Shown in pieces: positions 4,284 to 6,457 of a stretch of 6,457 bases of DNA. Both the position numbers and the translations under genes were made by a program. Each line of letters starts with the position of its first letter. Position 1 is the first letter of the stretch. This stretch comes from Mariprofundaceae bacterium (lineage in GTDB: Bacteria > Pseudomonadota > Zetaproteobacteria > Mariprofundales > J009), in NCBI GenBank assembly GCA_015489095.1, contig WFMN01000270.1, forward strand, positions 1 through 6,457, given 5' to 3'. The notes beneath the pieces are model-generated. The model had not been told where the DNA came from and searched no databases. It saw nothing but the letters and a program-made list of their open reading frames with translations.

Positions 4284-5072
4284 CTACTCGCGGCGGGCGA
4301 ACTTCGCGGCGATCCGGTTCTGTTTCGCCAGCGCGATATCCACTAGGCGGGGAAGGATAACATTGATGCGGACGAAAAGCGATTCCGGAAAGCCGATGTA
4401 GGTATCCTTGTGGTCATCGTCGATGGCGTCGATAATCCGTGCCACCACCCGTTCCGGTGGATCCATGTTCATGCCGGTCGCCGCGCCCATGCGCATCACG
4501 GCGTCGTCGTTCATCGGCGTCTTCACCGCGCGCGGCGCGACATAGGTCACCCGCACGCCGGTATCGGCCAGCTCCCGACGCAACGCCTCCGAGAAGCCAC
4601 GGAGGCCGAACTTGCTGGCCGAGTAGGCGGTGAACCACGCGAAGCCGATCGAGCCGAAGACCGACCCCACATTGACGATGCGGCCGCTTTTCTGGGCGAT
4701 CATCCCCGGCAGCACCGCGCGGGTGAGCAGCATCGGCGCCAGCAGGTTGACATGCATCAGCCGCTCGATCGCCTCGGGCGTTTCGGCCTCGAAATTGCGG
4801 AAGCTGTTGAGCCCGGCCAGGTTGATGAGCAGATCCACGCCGCCCATGTGGGCAAGCGCCGCATCCACGGCCTGTTTGCAGCCGTCGGCGGTGGAGAGGT
4901 CGGCGGCCACGGCGTGCGCCTGCGCCAACCCCTGTGCCACCGCCGTTACCGCCTCGCCATTGCGATCGATCAACACCAAGCGCGCACCCCGCTTGGCGAG
5001 CGCGGTCGCGAGCGCGCTGCCAATGCCGCCCGCCGATCCGGTTAATATCAGTCGTTTATCGCGAATCTGCAT
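4284..5072 (-). CDS. Short-chain dehydrogenase/reductase (SDR) family oxidoreductase
   Basis: The product is a classical NAD(P)-dependent oxidoreductase with a Rossmann fold; the substrate cannot be told. From ATG 5072 it has 262 residues. Visible motifs are the cofactor loop TGSAGGIG (11-18), D36 at the end of strand two (an acidic residue there often means NAD preference), D58 in AADLS, NLAG at 84-87 (usually NNAG), N109, catalytic S137, and Y150 with K154 in the YSASK motif. PRAVKT at 180-185 replaces the usual PG..T. The C-terminus carries a hydrophobic patch near 232-247. The frame stays open to 5162, but residues before MQIRDKR are not SDR-like. GGGGTG a few bases upstream of the ATG is a modest ribosome site. 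It is divergent from rpe and lies 78 bases before the beta-barrel gene on the same strand. Confidence 0.93.
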   Translation of the reverse strand: MQIRDKRLILTGSAGGIGSALATALAKRGARLVLIDRNGEAVTAVAQGLAQAHAVAADLSTADGCKQAVDAALAHMGGVDLLINLAGLNSFRNFEAETPEAIERLMHVNLLAPMLLTRAVLPGMIAQKSGRIVNVGSVFGSIGFAWFTAYSASKFGLRGFSEALRRELADTGVRVTYVAPRAVKTPMNDDAVMRMGAATGMNMDPPERVVARIIDAIDDDHKDTYIGFPESLFVRINVILPRLVDIALAKQNRIAAKFARRE

Positions 5073-5135
5073 CCGATACACCCCATGAAAAATAGAGATT
5101 TTCTGCTGTCCATGCCGGCAATCGTACCACGCTGC

Positions 5136-5179
5136 AACATGAACGGATGATGAAAATTGCACTAGACAATCTTCATGTT
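5136..5179. promoter_or_regulatory. Nested dyad symmetry in the SDR/rpe divergent gap
   Basis: ATGAA-A-ATTG (5150-5159) pairs with CAAT-C-TTCAT (5167-5176) around a 7-base loop: nine of ten positions pair. In addition AACATGAA (5136-5143) is the perfect reverse complement of TTCATGTT (5172-5179), so two upstream ATGAA copies 11 bases apart compete for one TTCAT. The element ends 21 bases before the rpe ATG. It could be an operator or a transcript switch; no regulator is identified. Confidence 0.45.
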
Positions 5180-5200
5180 CGGCACTAGGTTTTCGCCCCT

Positions 5201-5866
5201 ATGAAAGAAATTATTATTGCTCCATCCATCCTTTCGGCGGACTTCGCCGACCTAGGAAACGAGATCCGCGCCATCGACGAGGGCGGTTGCGATTGGGTGC
5301 ATGTCGATGTCATGGACGGCCGCTTCGTGCCGCCGATCACCATCGGTGACAACATCGTCAAGGCGATCCGTCCGCACACCAACAAGCCGTTGGATGTCCA
5401 CCTGATGATTGTCGAGCCCGATCGGCAACTGGATGCCTTTGCCGCCGCCGGCGCCGACATCATCACTGTGCATCAGGAGGCGTGCGTCCATCTGGAGCGC
5501 ACCCTGCAGTACATCCGTGGTCTAGGGAAAAAGGCGGGGGTGAGCCTCAATCCGGCGACGCCGGTTTCCACCATCGCCCATGTGCTGCACTGCGTCGATC
5601 TCGTGCTGTTGATGAGCGTCAATCCCGGCTACGGCGGTCAGAAGTATATCCATGCCGTAACAGAGAAGATCGCGCAGGCGCGCGCGATGCTCGACGGTGC
5701 GGGCAGCCGGGCGTGGCTGGAGGTCGATGGCGGCGTCAATGTTGACACCATCGCCGAGGTCTCCGCCGCTGGCTGCAATGCGATGGTCGCGGGCTCCGCT
5801 GTCTATAACAAGCCGGATTATGCGGCGGCGATCGCCGAGCTGCGCGGTCTGGCGCAGGCGGCCTGA
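5201..5866 (+). CDS. rpe: Ribulose-phosphate 3-epimerase
   Basis: This cytoplasmic enzyme interconverts D-ribulose 5-phosphate and D-xylulose 5-phosphate in the pentose phosphate pathway, and in the Calvin cycle where one exists. The 221-residue TIM-barrel protein is of normal length. It shows APSILSADF at its start with S9, HVDVMDG with H34 and catalytic D36, DVHLMI with H67, MSVNPGYGGQKY (138-149), and EVDGGVN with catalytic D176. H34, D36, H67 and D176 are the expected metal ligands. ATG at 5201 gives the conserved N-terminus. The ribosome site is weak, with only AGG at 5187-5189, and translation may depend on other leader features. It is divergent from the SDR gene and followed after 52 bases by the cytochrome gene, with no terminator seen between them. 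Confidence 0.96.
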   Translation: MKEIIIAPSILSADFADLGNEIRAIDEGGCDWVHVDVMDGRFVPPITIGDNIVKAIRPHTNKPLDVHLMIVEPDRQLDAFAAAGADIITVHQEACVHLERTLQYIRGLGKKAGVSLNPATPVSTIAHVLHCVDLVLLMSVNPGYGGQKYIHAVTEKIAQARAMLDGAGSRAWLEVDGGVNVDTIAEVSAAGCNAMVAGSAVYNKPDYAAAIAELRGLAQAA

Positions 5867-5918
5867 TCGCAGCATATTTTCAACGACCTGACTACTTAAA
5901 CATTTGGAGAGGTTTGGT

Positions 5919-6457
5919 ATGAGTCTCAGCAACAACTTGGTGTATCTATGGCGAACGGTGAGGGGTGTCGTGCTCTGCGTGCTGACGGTTGCGGTGGCGG
6001 CAGTCGTGGTGCCGGGGATGGCGGTGGCGGACGATGTCAGCAATGCGCAGCAGCCCATCGAGTTCCCGCACGCGCGTCACGCAGGCAAGTTCAAAATCAA
6101 CTGCATGTATTGCCACACCTACGCGCGGCGTAGCGCGGTTTCCGGCATTCCGCCGGTCGCCAAGTGTATCGGCTGCCACTCCCACCTCCCCTCGGTGCGC
6201 AATAAGCCGCGCATCAAGAAGCTCTTCTCGTACTGGGAGAAGAAGCAGCCGATTCCGTGGCTCAAGGTGCATGACATGCCCGATTTTGTTCACTTTACCC
6301 ACAAGCGCCATATCCAGCGCTTTATCTTCCAAGATGGTCGTCCGACCCAGCAGGTGTGCGGCATGTGCCACGGCGATGTGAAAACCTTTACCGTGGGTCG
6401 CAAGGTGCGGGCGATGACCATGGGCTGGTGCCTGAGTTGTCACAAGCAGTTTCAGGG
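5919..6457 (+). CDS. Multihaem c-type cytochrome, ActA-like (alternative complex III), partial
   Basis: The frame from ATG 5919 is open to the right edge (179 complete codons), so the C-terminus is missing. GGAGAGG at 5906-5912 supports the start. Residues 13-37 form a hydrophobic signal or anchor ending AVA-DD, sending the protein across the inner membrane. Four CxxCH haem sites are present: CMYCH (62-66), CIGCH (83-87), CGMCH (147-151) and CLSCH (171-175). Possible distal ligands include H51, H54, H118, H125, H128 and H131. The patterns FPHARH, CMYCHTYARRSAVSGIPP, PWLKVHDMPDFVHFTHKRH and MTMGWCLSCHK closely recall ActA, the pentahaem subunit of alternative complex III, a quinol-oxidising respiratory complex; a fifth haem would then lie beyond the edge. 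Related pentahaem subunits of other molybdopterin-type membrane complexes (such as Qrc) are the alternative. Confidence 0.82.
   Translation, partial: MSLSNNLVYLWRTVRGVVLCVLTVAVAAVVVPGMAVADDVSNAQQPIEFPHARHAGKFKINCMYCHTYARRSAVSGIPPVAKCIGCHSHLPSVRNKPRIKKLFSYWEKKQPIPWLKVHDMPDFVHFTHKRHIQRFIFQDGRPTQQVCGMCHGDVKTFTVGRKVRAMTMGWCLSCHKQFQ

Noticed and set aside
4410..5045. Plus-strand open frame of 211 codons
   Set aside because: Antisense to the SDR gene, rich in His and Arg as expected of a shadow frame, and without a ribosome site.
5073..5162. 30-residue N-terminal extension of the SDR protein
   Set aside because: The extra residues are not SDR-like, whereas SDR proteins typically begin a few residues before the first strand, as MQIRDKRLILTG does. 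The region also holds the intergenic dyad.
2658..5835. GCGATCGC octamers at 2658-2665, 3628-3635 and 5828-5835, recalling cyanobacterial HIP1
   Set aside because: Only three copies, all within coding sequence, and nothing else suggests a cyanobacterium.
5946..6443. Minus-strand open frame of 165 codons opposite the cytochrome
   Set aside because: The plus strand carries four CxxCH motifs and a ribosome site; the antisense frame shows no family features.

Overview
The window is GC-rich, gene-dense bacterial DNA with ordinary bacterial gene structure. It has short intergenic gaps, clear Shine-Dalgarno sequences and a DksA with the DPxDxA coiled-coil tip. It also has GNAGGAG-type palindromic repeats and a multihaem cytochrome resembling ActA of alternative complex III. 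Together these suggest a proteobacterium, probably gamma- or zeta-type and possibly a respiratory or chemolithotrophic one. The class assignment is a low-confidence inference.

Layout. Bases 1-343 hold no gene but are rich in palindromes. Bases 344-1197 (minus strand) are a compact ribosomal protein operon, rpmE-rplU-rpmA (L31, L21, L27), closed by a strong intrinsic terminator. Next on the minus strand is dksA (1331-1699) with its own promoter and terminator. A five-helix MscS-type channel gene (1833-2912) is transcribed away from dksA. It converges on a minus-strand pair, a small outer-membrane beta-barrel gene followed by a secreted TPR protein gene (4205 down to 3006). Upstream of that pair is an SDR oxidoreductase gene (5072-4284, minus). 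Divergent from the SDR gene, rpe (5201-5866, plus) is followed after 52 bases by the start of a multihaem c-type cytochrome gene that runs off the right edge.

Functionally the genes fall into four groups: translation and growth control (L31/L21/L27, DksA), envelope functions (MscS channel, beta-barrel, exported TPR protein), central carbon metabolism (Rpe, which feeds the pentose phosphate or Calvin cycles) and respiration (the cytochrome). No defence system, CRISPR array, tRNA, rRNA or transposase was seen.

The least ordinary content is intergenic. Three separate gaps (1-343, 2913-3005, 4206-4283) are built from the same small set of palindromic modules. One is a 27-base REP-like hairpin whose stem changes are compensatory between copies. 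Another is a 20-base module matching 18 of 20 between two gaps. There are also two symmetrical elements near promoters: a TTGCAA cluster over the dksA promoter and a long dyad just upstream of rpe.
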